NCBI GenBank assembly: GCA_030646715.1 | Contig: JAUSLJ010000005.1 | Span: 1-64,000 of the forward strand | Direction of reading: 5' to 3' | DNA from: Agitococcus sp. | GTDB lineage: Bacteria > Pseudomonadota > Gammaproteobacteria > Pseudomonadales > Moraxellaceae | Length of the DNA: 64,000 bases | Shown here: positions 30,325 through 38,643 of the stretch, one piece after another | How the letters are laid out: each line of letters starts with the position of its first letter | How positions within the stretch are numbered: the stretch's first letter is position 1 | Position numbers and translations under genes: made by a program | The notes under the pieces: model-generated | What the model saw: only the letters and a program-made list of their open reading frames with translations | Database searches by the model: none | What the model was told of the DNA's origin: nothing

Positions 30325-32571
30325 ATGCAATCAGTTATGTTGAATTTACTCAAAAAACAGTTAAAGCGTTTTCCTATTTGGATGGGGCTGGTCATTCTAG
30401 GCTTTTTCTTGGTCTTAGATTTAGTTGCCTTAAATAAGCCCAATAGTGTTGCCGATCATTTGCTTCAGCGTGTGGATACACTGGTTTACGACTGGCGTTT
30501 TAGAGCCTTTTTACCGCAACGTGCCGATAATGTGCCCATTGTTATTATTGATGTTGATGAATTAAGTCTAAAAAAAGAAGGACGGTGGCCATGGCCACGA
30601 GAAAAACTCGCTCGGTTGGTGGATGCGTTACAAAAGCAGCAAGTGCGCTTAATCGGCTTTGACGTGGTGTTTTCAGAAGCAGAGTTAAATCCTGTTTCTC
30701 AAGTGCTTGCCAGTGGTCAACTATCTGAAGCAACGGCGACTGAGTTGCAGCCCTTAGTGGCTCAATTGGATGGTGATTCGCAATTCGCTAAAGTGATTTC
30801 TAAAAATACCGTACTAGGCTATTTCTTGCATAATTCAGGGGGTATTCATGTTGGTGAATTACCTGCACCAATTTTAAAAATTGATAGCAAAGATAAAAAT
30901 AAACTCAGTATGAATTTTATGCCTGACTATACGGGCAACTTACCTGTGTTTGCCAAGACCGTTGTAGGCGCAGGCTTTGTCACGACTTTACCTGATGTCG
31001 ATGGCGTAATGCGTCGTTCGCCGTTGGTGTTACGTTATGAGGATGGCTTGTATAGTTCGCTGTCATTAGAGTTGGCGAAAATTTACCTCAACGCACCTTT
31101 TGTCAAATTGCAAACCGTTAAAAGTGGTAGCCAATTGCGTTTAGAGTCGTTGTCGATTGGCAATACGATTATTCACACTGATGAGTCGGGTGTGGCACTA
31201 ATTCCTTACAAAGGCAAAGGACACAGTTATCCTTATATTTCGGCAACCGATGTTTTAAATAATCCGAATGCTATTCCTGCACTCAAAGGTGCAATTGTCT
31301 TAATTGGTACATCAGCGTTGGGCCTGACTGACTTGCGTACTACGCCACTGGAAACAGGCTATCCCGGTGTAGAGGTTCATGCCAATTTATTAGATGCCAT
31401 TTTGCAAAGTACCGACACAGTCACTCATATGTATTATCGCCCTGATTGGGAGCCGGGCTTAACGTTTGTGATTTTATTGCTCAGTGGTTTGGCCTTTGTG
31501 TGGATTTTACCGATGCTGGAGCCTGCTTTTATGTTGGCGGTTTCGGGAGGATGGTTTGCGGTTTTAATTTTGACGAATTTGGCCGCATGGAAATCATTAC
31601 ATTACGATTTGCCCTTAGCAATTCTGATTCTTTCCACGTTCTGTATCGCCATTTTAAATATTGGTTCAGGATTCTTACGCACCAATAGTCAAAAACGTGA
31701 ATTAAAAACGCTGTTTGGTCAATATGTACCACCTGCACACGTCGAGCGAATGCTGGAAAATCATCATTTAGCGGGTTTGGAAGGTGAGTCGCGGCACATG
31801 ACTGTGTTGTTCTCTGATATTCGTGGCTTTACCACTATTTCCGAAGGCTTAAAAGCGACCAAGCTCAAGCAAATGCTCAATGAATTTTTTACGCCCATTA
31901 CAGGCATTATTTTTGAGCATAACGGCACCATTGATAAATATGTGGGTGATATGGTGATGGCGTTTTGGAATGCGCCGTTATTAGACGCAAACCACGCCGA
32001 GCACGCGATTGATGCGGCCTTAAGTATGTTGCAAAAAGTGGAGGAGCTAAAAATCACTTTCGCCGCTAAAGGTTTGCCTGAAATTAATATTGGCGTCGGT
32101 ATTAATACGGGTTTTATGAACGTAGGCGACATGGGTTCAGTCTATCGTCGAACTTATACTGTGCTTGGCGATGCGGTGAACTTGGGTTCTCGTTTAGAAA
32201 GTATTACCAAGTTTTATGGTGTGAAGTTATTAGTGGGTGAGGGGACTTACGATTTAGCACCGCAGTTTTTATATCGCTTAGTTGATAAAATTATTGTCAA
32301 AGGTAAGCGTGAGCCTGTGTGTGTTTATGAGCCTGTGTGTCGTTTGGAAGATGCCAGTGAAAGCCGTATTCAGCGCGTAGAACAATACAATACGGCTTTA
32401 GCGCATTATTACAGCCGTGAGTGGGATCAAGCGGAAAAAATCATGCGTGTTTTGCATAAAGGCGATCCTGATCGTAAATTGTACAATATGTATTTGGAGC
32501 GTATTGACGAGTTGCGTTATGAGTTATTGCCTGATGATTGGATGGGTGTGTTTGAGCATCGAAGTAAATAA
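30325..32571 (+). CDS. CHASE2-domain class III adenylate cyclase
   Basis: A 748-residue membrane protein. One transmembrane helix (about 18-35) leads into a periplasmic CHASE2 sensor domain (about 45-345, containing VIIDVDELSLKKEGRWPWPR). Three hydrophobic segments follow (about 375-450), then a class III cyclase domain (about 485-660). Metal-binding aspartates are in LFSDIRGFT and YVGDMVMAFW. The lysine of IDKYVGD and the aspartate of TVLGDAVN are the pair that selects ATP, so it should make cyclic AMP. ATG at 30325 and ATG at 30337 are both possible, the latter with GGGA eleven bases upstream. It is monocistronic. Confidence 0.92.
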   Translation: MQSVMLNLLKKQLKRFPIWMGLVILGFFLVLDLVALNKPNSVADHLLQRVDTLVYDWRFRAFLPQRADNVPIVIIDVDELSLKKEGRWPWPREKLARLVDALQKQQVRLIGFDVVFSEAELNPVSQVLASGQLSEATATELQPLVAQLDGDSQFAKVISKNTVLGYFLHNSGGIHVGELPAPILKIDSKDKNKLSMNFMPDYTGNLPVFAKTVVGAGFVTTLPDVDGVMRRSPLVLRYEDGLYSSLSLELAKIYLNAPFVKLQTVKSGSQLRLESLSIGNTIIHTDESGVALIPYKGKGHSYPYISATDVLNNPNAIPALKGAIVLIGTSALGLTDLRTTPLETGYPGVEVHANLLDAILQSTDTVTHMYYRPDWEPGLTFVILLLSGLAFVWILPMLEPAFMLAVSGGWFAVLILTNLAAWKSLHYDLPLAILILSTFCIAILNIGSGFLRTNSQKRELKTLFGQYVPPAHVERMLENHHLAGLEGESRHMTVLFSDIRGFTTISEGLKATKLKQMLNEFFTPITGIIFEHNGTIDKYVGDMVMAFWNAPLLDANHAEHAIDAALSMLQKVEELKITFAAKGLPEINIGVGINTGFMNVGDMGSVYRRTYTVLGDAVNLGSRLESITKFYGVKLLVGEGTYDLAPQFLYRLVDKIIVKGKREPVCVYEPVCRLEDASESRIQRVEQYNTALAHYYSREWDQAEKIMRVLHKGDPDRKLYNMYLERIDELRYELLPDDWMGVFEHRSK

Positions 32572-32583
32572 AACGTGTGGTTG

Positions 32584-32601
32584 GGGCGAATTTATTCGCC
32601 C
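32584..32601. repeat. Palindrome GGGCGAAT-N2-ATTCGCCC
   Basis: Perfect eight-base arms around TT, between the convergent cyclase and OsmC-like genes. The same unit occurs twice at 43211-43268, so it is a dispersed repeat that may double as a terminator stem. Confidence 0.8.
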
Positions 32602-32630
32602 ATTCACTCAGATTTAAAAATAGAACTCAT

Positions 32631-33053
32631 CTAATTGGCTCGCCGCATAATACCTGAGAGAGCTGTTCCCGTGACGATGGTATTAAAAACAGTGCCGTAT
32701 TTTTTGACATTGTCATGAAGCAACGCTAAACGATGGTCATTCTCAGAGGTATCAACAATAATCTCATAGCTAATAGACTCCATTTTTGGCGGAGTATCTT
32801 GGCGTATGCCCGTGATATTGACTTCAACGCCATTTAATTGAAAATGTAATATCGGCGTCACACGCTCTATACTTTTAATAATGCAAGCCGCTAAGGCCGC
32901 CAATAATAGCTCGGCTGGATTAAAGGCATCGGTGCGGCCTGCTAAATCGGTGTCAATGCTTAGATTTGCCGCTTTACACTGAGCTTGGCTTCCGTGTGCA
33001 TCCAACCGATGGGCGTGAACATTAAAGGTCATTTTAGGTTTTTCGCTGCTCAT
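32631..33053 (-). CDS. OsmC-family protein
   Basis: A 140-residue protein of the OsmC/Ohr fold, a family of thiol-dependent peroxidases. The motif FNPAELLLAALAAC followed by a helix is the typical cysteine-bearing core. The second family cysteine is not evident, so peroxidase activity is uncertain. I chose ATG at 33053, preceded by GAGAG; the longer frame opens with TTG. It starts 25 bases after the thioredoxin-like gene and closes the ArsR-permease cluster, which suggests a sulphur-, thiol- or metalloid-related role. Confidence 0.82.
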   Translation of the reverse strand: MSSEKPKMTFNVHAHRLDAHGSQAQCKAANLSIDTDLAGRTDAFNPAELLLAALAACIIKSIERVTPILHFQLNGVEVNITGIRQDTPPKMESISYEIIVDTSENDHRLALLHDNVKKYGTVFNTIVTGTALSGIMRRAN

Positions 33054-33078
33054 GTGCGGACTCTCTTCTTTGTTCAAC

Positions 33079-33318
33079 TTAGACGCTAAACCAGCTATTT
33101 ATTTTGTCACGGCTTGGTACGCCACCCGCATGAACGACTTTGCCATCAATCACCACCGCAGGCGTAGACATCACGCCGTAACTGATAATGTCTTGCATTT
33201 CTTGGACTTTTTCTAGCTTAATGGGAGTGGCTTTAGCACTAGCCACCTGCTCAATTAGGGTAATCGTCGCTTTGCAATTAGCACAACCTGTGCCTAAGAC
33301 TTTTATCTCTTTCATCAT
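33079..33318 (-). CDS. Thioredoxin-fold small redox protein (CxxC)
   Basis: A 79-residue glutaredoxin/thioredoxin-like protein with a CANC active site (GTGCANCKATITL) and the cis-proline segment VMSTPAVVIDG. It matches the family of small redox-active disulphide proteins that often accompany DUF318 permeases and ArsR regulators. It lies 12 bases after the permease. It probably transfers electrons to, or relays substrate with, the permease's cysteine pair, which is inference. Confidence 0.88.
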   Translation of the reverse strand: MMKEIKVLGTGCANCKATITLIEQVASAKATPIKLEKVQEMQDIISYGVMSTPAVVIDGKVVHAGGVPSRDKINSWFSV

Positions 33319-33330
33319 CTCTCTCCGAGG

Positions 33331-34404
33331 TTATAACACCCAATTAAAAACATAACCGACAATTAAAATACCTGTCGCCACAATCGAAATAAAGGTAATA
33401 ATCAAACGTGGTTTAAGCACTTTACGCAAAATAATGGCTTCGGGGAGTGACAAGGCAATCACACTCATCATAAACGCTAACACGGTGCCTAATGCAGCAC
33501 CTTTGGCTAATAATGCTTGAACAATAGGAATCACGCCTGCGGCATTGGTGTACATTGGTATGTCGATCAAAATGGCCGCAGGCACCGCCCACCATGCTTC
33601 TTTACCCATGATTGAGGCCATAAAATCGGCAGGAACATAACCGTGTATCAGTGCGCCGATGGCAATGCCCGCCAAAATATAAGGCCATACTTTGCCAACA
33701 ATTTCACGAACACTGGCAAAGCCCGCAGCAATACGCTCACTGAGGGGAATACTATCGAGCGTCAAATTCGGGTCAACGCGCGGCATATTTCGTACCCAAT
33801 CTTCTAAATATATCTCCATCTTTAACCGACCAATTATCCAGCCTGAGACAATAGCCACGGCCAAACCTAAGCCTAAATACAGCAAGGCAACCTGCCAACC
33901 AAACATACTCAGCAATAGCGTCAATGCGACTTCATTGACCATGGGCGCAGAAATTAGAAAGGAAAAAGTGACACCTAAAGGCACACCAGCTTGCACAAAA
34001 CCAATAAACAAAGGTACGGCTGAACACGAGCAAAAAGGCGTGACAATACCGAGTGAGGCCGCCATGACATTGGCAACGCCTTCACTACGTCCTGCCAATA
34101 AAGCGCGAGTCCGCTCAGGCGTAAACCACGAGTTGACCATGCCCATGACAAAAACAATACCTGTCAGTAATAACAACACTTTAGGCGTATCATAAAAAAA
34201 GAACTGCAATGCCCCACCCAAATGACTTGCCCTATCAACAGGCAACCACGCCACTATCATTTCGGCCAGTGGTATAAGGCTTTTGTATAAAGCAAACCAA
34301 ACACAAACAGCAACAATAAGAAAAATATGGGGCTGCCGTTTTGGCCACTTTTGCAGGGCTTCAAACCATGAGTGGCGAATGTCGGAGGAGTTGGTGTGGT
34401 TCAT
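33331..34404 (-). CDS. DUF318/ArsP-type permease
   Basis: A 357-residue inner-membrane protein with about eight to ten hydrophobic helices. The signature TPFCSCSAVPLF, with its CxC pair, and SAPMVNEVAL in the following helix mark the predicted permease family that includes the organoarsenical exporter ArsP. ATG at 34404 overlaps the arsR-like stop in ATGA, so translation is coupled; the frame extends 25 residues further upstream but only inside the arsR gene. Substrate is unknown; a metalloid, thiol-reactive compound or sulphur species is suggested by the neighbours. Confidence 0.88.
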   Translation of the reverse strand: MNHTNSSDIRHSWFEALQKWPKRQPHIFLIVAVCVWFALYKSLIPLAEMIVAWLPVDRASHLGGALQFFFYDTPKVLLLLTGIVFVMGMVNSWFTPERTRALLAGRSEGVANVMAASLGIVTPFCSCSAVPLFIGFVQAGVPLGVTFSFLISAPMVNEVALTLLLSMFGWQVALLYLGLGLAVAIVSGWIIGRLKMEIYLEDWVRNMPRVDPNLTLDSIPLSERIAAGFASVREIVGKVWPYILAGIAIGALIHGYVPADFMASIMGKEAWWAVPAAILIDIPMYTNAAGVIPIVQALLAKGAALGTVLAFMMSVIALSLPEAIILRKVLKPRLIITFISIVATGILIVGYVFNWVL

Positions 34405-34772
34405 GGTGTTTCCTTGTCGGTAACAAGCGGTGGTAGCACCTCGGGACGACAATTTGAAGCCGAACGTAAATTGGCACAATGTTCAGGATGATTAGAACAA
34501 CATTCTTCGGTTAAATAAGCGATGACATCTAGCATCAACGTTAAGTTAGCTTTGTAACGTAAAAAGCGTCCTTCTTGCTCAACGCTAAGTAATGTTGCTT
34601 GTGTCAGTGTTTTTAAGTGAAACGACAAATTGCTTGCAGGGATGGAGAGGGTTGCGGCAATTTCACCCGCGACCATGCCTTCAGTGCCTTTTTTAACCAA
34701 TAAGCGATATATGTCGAGTCTGACGCTATAGGATAGACATTCAAAAATCAGGGCTGCGTTAATAGTATTCAT
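34401..34772 (-). CDS. ArsR-family metalloregulator
   Basis: A 123-residue winged-helix repressor. The DNA-recognition helix lies in LSIPASNLSFHLKTL. Beyond the DNA-binding fold, the C-terminal part has cysteines 91, 92 and 99 (EECC then HC) and another at about 108, comparable with the C-terminal As(III)-binding trio of the Acidithiobacillus-type ArsR. It should release DNA on binding a thiophilic metalloid or metal. It heads a four-gene unit with permease, redox protein and OsmC, and the palindrome at 34783 is its likely operator. Confidence 0.9.
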   Translation of the reverse strand: MNTINAALIFECLSYSVRLDIYRLLVKKGTEGMVAGEIAATLSIPASNLSFHLKTLTQATLLSVEQEGRFLRYKANLTLMLDVIAYLTEECCSNHPEHCANLRSASNCRPEVLPPLVTDKETP

Positions 34773-34782
34773 ATTTCAACTA

Positions 34783-34798
34783 TTCAATAACTATTGAA
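34783..34798. promoter_or_regulatory. Likely ArsR operator
   Basis: TTCAATA-AC-TATTGAA is a perfect inverted repeat ten bases upstream of the arsR-like start codon. Its form (TTCAA/TTGAA half-sites) is that of ArsR-family operators, so autoregulation of the whole cluster is likely. Confidence 0.8.
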
Positions 34799-34930
34799 GT
34801 GTTGCTGTTTAAATTACGCTTATTTCAAGTGTGTGGCAAGAGGGGAAATATTGTTTTAGAGACTCTCAGTTGAACGATGGCAATCAGGTGGGCGATGAAC
34901 CCACCATTTTAAAGTGTTTTTTCTTGCGTT

Positions 34931-35761
34931 TTACTTCATAAACCGCGTACCCATTGTCACCAGCTTTTGATAGCTCGTTGGCAACAAACGTTGCATCGCA
35001 TCAATGACATAGGCATCACCGCCAATTAATACGCGGCGAGAGTCTTTTTGTACGGCATTCAAAATAACGTTAGCCGCCTCTGCGGGTGTGGTGCGGAACA
35101 TTTTCTCGAAATTTTTAGTGCTGGTTGACGGGTCTAAACCAACGCTTCTGATGCTGTCATTCATCTTTGCTGCTTTGGCAATATTAGTTTTAATGCCACC
35201 GGGGTGAACACAGGTCACGCTGACAGGGGCTTTTTCTAAATCTAATTCTTGACGCAAGGCTTCGGTAAAACCACGCACCGCAAATTTACTGGCGTTGTAC
35301 GCACTTTGTGTCGGTTGTGCGCAAAGGCCAAATACACTCGATACATTAACAATATGGCCATCGCCCGATGCTTTTAAGTACGGTAAAAAGGCTTTCGTGC
35401 CGTAAACCACGCCCCAAAAATTAATATTCATCACCCATGCTAATTCGTCATAGCTCATACCTTCGACGGTACTACCCAAAGCAACGCCCGCATTATTGAA
35501 GATAAGATTTACTTTGCCGTGGTCACGAACCACGCTATCTGCCCACGCATGAACACCGTCTTTATTGGCAACATCTAATTTTTGGCTAGTGACTTTGACA
35601 CCAAAAGCCTGAGCTTGCGTCACTGTTTCCGCTAAGCCTTGTTCGTTGACATCGCTTAACGCCAAATGACAACCTTGTTGGGCTAAATTTAAGGCCAATG
35701 CCCGACCAATACCTGAACCTGCACCTGTAATCGCCGCGACTTTATTTGCAAATAATTTCAT
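34931..35761 (-). CDS. Short-chain dehydrogenase/reductase
   Basis: A 276-residue classical SDR. The cofactor motif TGAGSGIG (about 12-19), NNAG (about 90), the serine of NVSSVFG and the YNASK catalytic pair are all present. ATG at 35761 has AGGAAA upstream; the longer frame is not supported. Its stop is followed by a short GGTGGG/CCCACC hairpin (34888-34906). It lies downstream of the monooxygenase on the same strand, with a hairpin repeat between, so the two may act in one pathway, for example ketone and alcohol interconversion before Baeyer-Villiger oxidation. That link is inference. Confidence 0.9.
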   Translation of the reverse strand: MKLFANKVAAITGAGSGIGRALALNLAQQGCHLALSDVNEQGLAETVTQAQAFGVKVTSQKLDVANKDGVHAWADSVVRDHGKVNLIFNNAGVALGSTVEGMSYDELAWVMNINFWGVVYGTKAFLPYLKASGDGHIVNVSSVFGLCAQPTQSAYNASKFAVRGFTEALRQELDLEKAPVSVTCVHPGGIKTNIAKAAKMNDSIRSVGLDPSTSTKNFEKMFRTTPAEAANVILNAVQKDSRRVLIGGDAYVIDAMQRLLPTSYQKLVTMGTRFMK

Positions 35762-35798
35762 GAGTGTTTTCCTAAATCTGAAAATGGGGAGTGTTATT

Positions 35799-35819
35799 CC
35801 CTCTCCCATTGGGAGAGGG
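35799..35819. repeat. Hairpin repeat, CCCTCTCCC family
   Basis: Perfect nine-base arms (CCCTCTCCC and GGGAGAGGG) around ATT between the SDR and monooxygenase genes. The same unit is found at 23641-23723. Confidence 0.8.
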
Positions 35820-35829
35820 TTAGGGATGC

Positions 35830-37296
35830 TTACTGCTCAACCGCATAGTTTTTGGCATCAAAATTGGCGGTTTGACGACGGAAGTCGAAGGTAAAGCCCG
35901 GCCATAAAGTCGTGTTTTTACCATCCGCATTGACGTACCAGCTCTTACAGCCCGTACTCCATACCGAGTTGCCTAGCTTTTCTTGCAAGTCGGTATTAAA
36001 GCTTTGTTGTGCTTCAGCACGAACATCGACTTCTTTCCAGCCATTCTTTTGCATTTGTTTTAAGCAATCCATCACATAGGCAATTTGTGACTCAATCATA
36101 AATACCATCGAGCTATGACCTAAGCCTGTGTTAGGCCCCATCAACATAAAGAAGTTAGGGAAGCCATTCACCGCACTGCCTAAATAGGCTTGTGCGCCTT
36201 GTTGCCATGTATCAATTAAATCAACGCCTTTTTTGCCGAACACTGCGCCACGCGGAATAGGGTCTTGGGCTTTAAAGCCAGTGCCATAAATAATGGCATC
36301 GACGATGCGTTCTTGGCCGTCATCGGTAACGATGCTATTCGCCCGTACTTCTTTAATGCCATGACTAATGACATCAACATTCGGTTTGGCTAAAGAGGGT
36401 AAATAATCGTTAGAAATCAATACACGCTTACAACCAAAGGCGTAATCGGGTGTCACTTTTTTCCGTAAAACAGGGTCTTTAATCGCTTGGCGAATATGAC
36501 GACGTGCTTGGAGCTCGGGTAGTTTCATGACGCGAGGATTAAGGACAAAACCTAAAACACGACTTTCTAATTGCAAGTAAATGGCGTTGCGAATTGCTTC
36601 TTGGCTTTTGGGCACATATTTAAACAAAGTGCGTTCGGCTGAAGTAATTTCACGGTCAGGCTTTGGCATAATCCACGGTGGTGTGCGTTGGTATAAATCT
36701 AAATGCGCGACTTGGGGCACGATTTGCGGCACAAATTGAATTGCACTTGCGCCTGTACCAATCACGGCAACACGTTTACCTGTTAATGGGTAATCGTGAT
36801 CCCAATCCTGTGAGTGAAAGGTTTTGCCTTTAAAGGTGTTTAAACCTTTGATATTAGGGTAAGCAGCGGTACTTAAACCGCCCATGCCTGAAACGACCAT
36901 ACGCGAGGTAATCGTTTTACCTGCGGCTGTTTCTAAACGCCAAAGTTTATTTTGTTCGTCATAAATGGCTTTTTTGACTTCTTGGCCAAACTGAATTTGT
37001 GGCAGTAAACCGTATTTGCGCGCACAGTGTTGCAAGTATTTTTTGATTTCTGGCTGAGGCGCATACATCCGTGTCCAGTTTGGATTAGGCTCAAACGAGA
37101 AAGAATATAGGTGTGATTGCACGTCACAAGCACAACCGGGGTAATGGTTGTCACGCCATGTGCCGCCAACATCATCGGCTTTTTCTAAAATGGCAAAGGA
37201 GTTGATGCCTGCTTTTTTCAGGGCAATTCCCATTCCGAGGCCAGAAAAACCTGTGCCGACGACAATAACTTGATAATCAGGACTAATCGTTGTCAT
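35830..37296 (-). CDS. Baeyer-Villiger type flavin monooxygenase
   Basis: A 488-residue FAD- and NADPH-dependent oxygenase. It has the first Rossmann motif GTGFSG (about 14-19), the Baeyer-Villiger fingerprint FKGKTFHSQDW at 155-165 (FxGxxxHxxxW), and the second nucleotide motif GTGASA at about 180. The fingerprint is specific to this group, which oxidises ketones to esters or lactones, or oxygenates sulphur and nitrogen. The SDR follows downstream on the same strand, and a divergent TetR gene with a palindrome between suggests repression relieved by the substrate. Confidence 0.92.
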   Translation of the reverse strand: MTTISPDYQVIVVGTGFSGLGMGIALKKAGINSFAILEKADDVGGTWRDNHYPGCACDVQSHLYSFSFEPNPNWTRMYAPQPEIKKYLQHCARKYGLLPQIQFGQEVKKAIYDEQNKLWRLETAAGKTITSRMVVSGMGGLSTAAYPNIKGLNTFKGKTFHSQDWDHDYPLTGKRVAVIGTGASAIQFVPQIVPQVAHLDLYQRTPPWIMPKPDREITSAERTLFKYVPKSQEAIRNAIYLQLESRVLGFVLNPRVMKLPELQARRHIRQAIKDPVLRKKVTPDYAFGCKRVLISNDYLPSLAKPNVDVISHGIKEVRANSIVTDDGQERIVDAIIYGTGFKAQDPIPRGAVFGKKGVDLIDTWQQGAQAYLGSAVNGFPNFFMLMGPNTGLGHSSMVFMIESQIAYVMDCLKQMQKNGWKEVDVRAEAQQSFNTDLQEKLGNSVWSTGCKSWYVNADGKNTTLWPGFTFDFRRQTANFDAKNYAVEQ

Positions 37297-37429
37297 TTAC
37301 TTAATACCAACTAGGTTGTTATAACTTACGCGGTTATTGTTTATTTGCTCACAGTAAATGCCTGTTGGTCATTTACTGTTCCCAAAACACAATCATTGCC
37401 AAGCAATGCGTAAGTTGTGGACATTGTGT

Positions 37430-37453
37430 GTTGTCAACTTTATAATTGACAAC
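37430..37453. promoter_or_regulatory. Palindromic operator between monooxygenase and TetR genes
   Basis: GTTGTCAA-N8-TTGACAAC is a perfect inverted repeat with a further ATGTCAAC half-site just after (37459 on). It sits in the divergent promoter region, five bases before the ATG at 37459, and is a good candidate for the TetR-family repressor's binding site. Confidence 0.75.
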
Positions 37454-37458
37454 ATGCG

Positions 37459-38169
37459 ATGTCAACATCTGAAATCGAAATTAGTGAGTTATTTTTCAAA
37501 ATGACTGAACCATTGACCGATGACAAAGAGCTGTCAGATAAAAAGAGACGTAGTTTTCGTGGGGTGAGTGCGGAGCAACGGCAAGCTGAGCGTTACGAAA
37601 AGTTAATAGAAGCAGGCTTACAAAGTTTTGGCACACACGGATTTTATCGGGTGACGGTGCGTGAAATTTGTGCCGAAGCTAAGCTGACGGAACGCTATTT
37701 TTATGAGTCGTTTAAAAATCATGAAGAGTTATTGGTGGCGGTATATCAGCGACTGATTAAGGGCATGCAGCAGGTCATTATTAGTTCGATCTTGGCGGAA
37801 GAAAACAAAGAGCCAAAACATTTGATTCGGCTGGGACTCACGGTGTTTTTACGTTACGTGTCGAATGATCCACGTATTGCCCGTATTTTATTTATTGATG
37901 TGCCGCATGTACGTTTTGAAAATGCAGTGTTGATTCGCGACACCATGAGTAGTTTTGATACGCTGTTACAGCAATTTGGCCAAGTTATGTTTCCCCGTTT
38001 TGCCGAAACAGGCTTGAATGTGGATTTGCTCACCGCAGGCTTAAATGGCGCAAATGTCCATATTGTCATGCGTTGGGTACATAGTGGTTTTGCCCAGCCG
38101 TTTGATGAAGTATTAGAAAGCTGTTTTGTGCTCTTTGCGGCGATGGCGGATTATTTGGCTAAACCGTAG
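37459..38169 (+). CDS. TetR-family transcriptional regulator
   Basis: A 236-residue regulator. After a charged N-terminal tail of about 45 residues, the TetR helix-turn-helix covers VTVREICAEAKLTERYFYESF. The ligand domain follows. The first ATG (37459) is five bases from the palindrome and has no ribosome-binding site, so either the message is leaderless or translation starts at ATG 37501 (residue 15). Divergence from the monooxygenase points to control of that operon and of itself. The ferredoxin starts 16 bases after its stop and is probably co-transcribed. Confidence 0.88.
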   Translation: MSTSEIEISELFFKMTEPLTDDKELSDKKRRSFRGVSAEQRQAERYEKLIEAGLQSFGTHGFYRVTVREICAEAKLTERYFYESFKNHEELLVAVYQRLIKGMQQVIISSILAEENKEPKHLIRLGLTVFLRYVSNDPRIARILFIDVPHVRFENAVLIRDTMSSFDTLLQQFGQVMFPRFAETGLNVDLLTAGLNGANVHIVMRWVHSGFAQPFDEVLESCFVLFAAMADYLAKP

Positions 38170-38185
38170 CTTGGGGTGTGCCGAC

Positions 38186-38419
38186 ATGCTAGGAAAAATA
38201 CCGTTGGCTCTTCCTCTAATCAATACAGACGACTGCACTGGCTGTGGTCGTTGTGTTGCAGCTTGCCCACCGCATGTGCTGTGGTTGGAAGCAGAGCGGC
38301 CGAATGGCTGGGGCAAGAAGAGTGCGGTTTTGCATAATGCGGATGATTGTACAGGCTGTGCTAAGTGTTATGCGGTGTGTCCGTTTGATGCAATTAGCAT
38401 GATACGGGTAAGTGATTAG
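38186..38419 (+). CDS. Ferredoxin with two 4Fe-4S clusters
   Basis: A 77-residue electron carrier with two CxxCxxCxxxCP motifs (CTGCGRCVAACP and CTGCAKCYAVCP). ATG at 38186 begins a compact two-cluster ferredoxin; an upstream in-frame ATG overlaps the TetR gene. Its stop overlaps the stop of the convergent small gene (38416-38419). It may supply electrons to an oxygenase or reductase elsewhere, since the nearby Baeyer-Villiger enzyme uses NADPH directly. Confidence 0.88.
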   Translation: MLGKIPLALPLINTDDCTGCGRCVAACPPHVLWLEAERPNGWGKKSAVLHNADDCTGCAKCYAVCPFDAISMIRVSD

Positions 38420-38637
38420 TCGCCTAGGTCGGGTTGGAGCACATTCGCCACATCTACTTTCTTTGCTTTAGTTGTCGTTAATGTCATTTCATAATGCTCA
38501 GCCATATAAGCCTTCACGGCTTCATCCACCTGAAAATCAATACCATCTTCCAGTGTTTTAATAGCAGGAAAAGTCACTGCGCAGCAATGACCTTCCACCT
38601 TAAAATCCTCTTCCGATAACGTACCCTGATGGCTCAT
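38416..38637 (-). CDS. Small protein of unknown function, downstream of tolC-like gene
   Basis: A 73-residue acidic protein with a vicinal cysteine pair (GHCCAV) and a predicted mixed alpha/beta fold. I do not recognise the family. It starts six bases after the stop of the outer-membrane factor gene, on the same strand, so it is the third gene of the tetR-tolC operon. No signal peptide is visible. It overlaps the ferredoxin only by the stop codon. Confidence 0.65.
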   Translation of the reverse strand: MSHQGTLSEEDFKVEGHCCAVTFPAIKTLEDGIDFQVDEAVKAYMAEHYEMTLTTTKAKKVDVANVLQPDLGD

Positions 38638-38643
38638 GATGGT

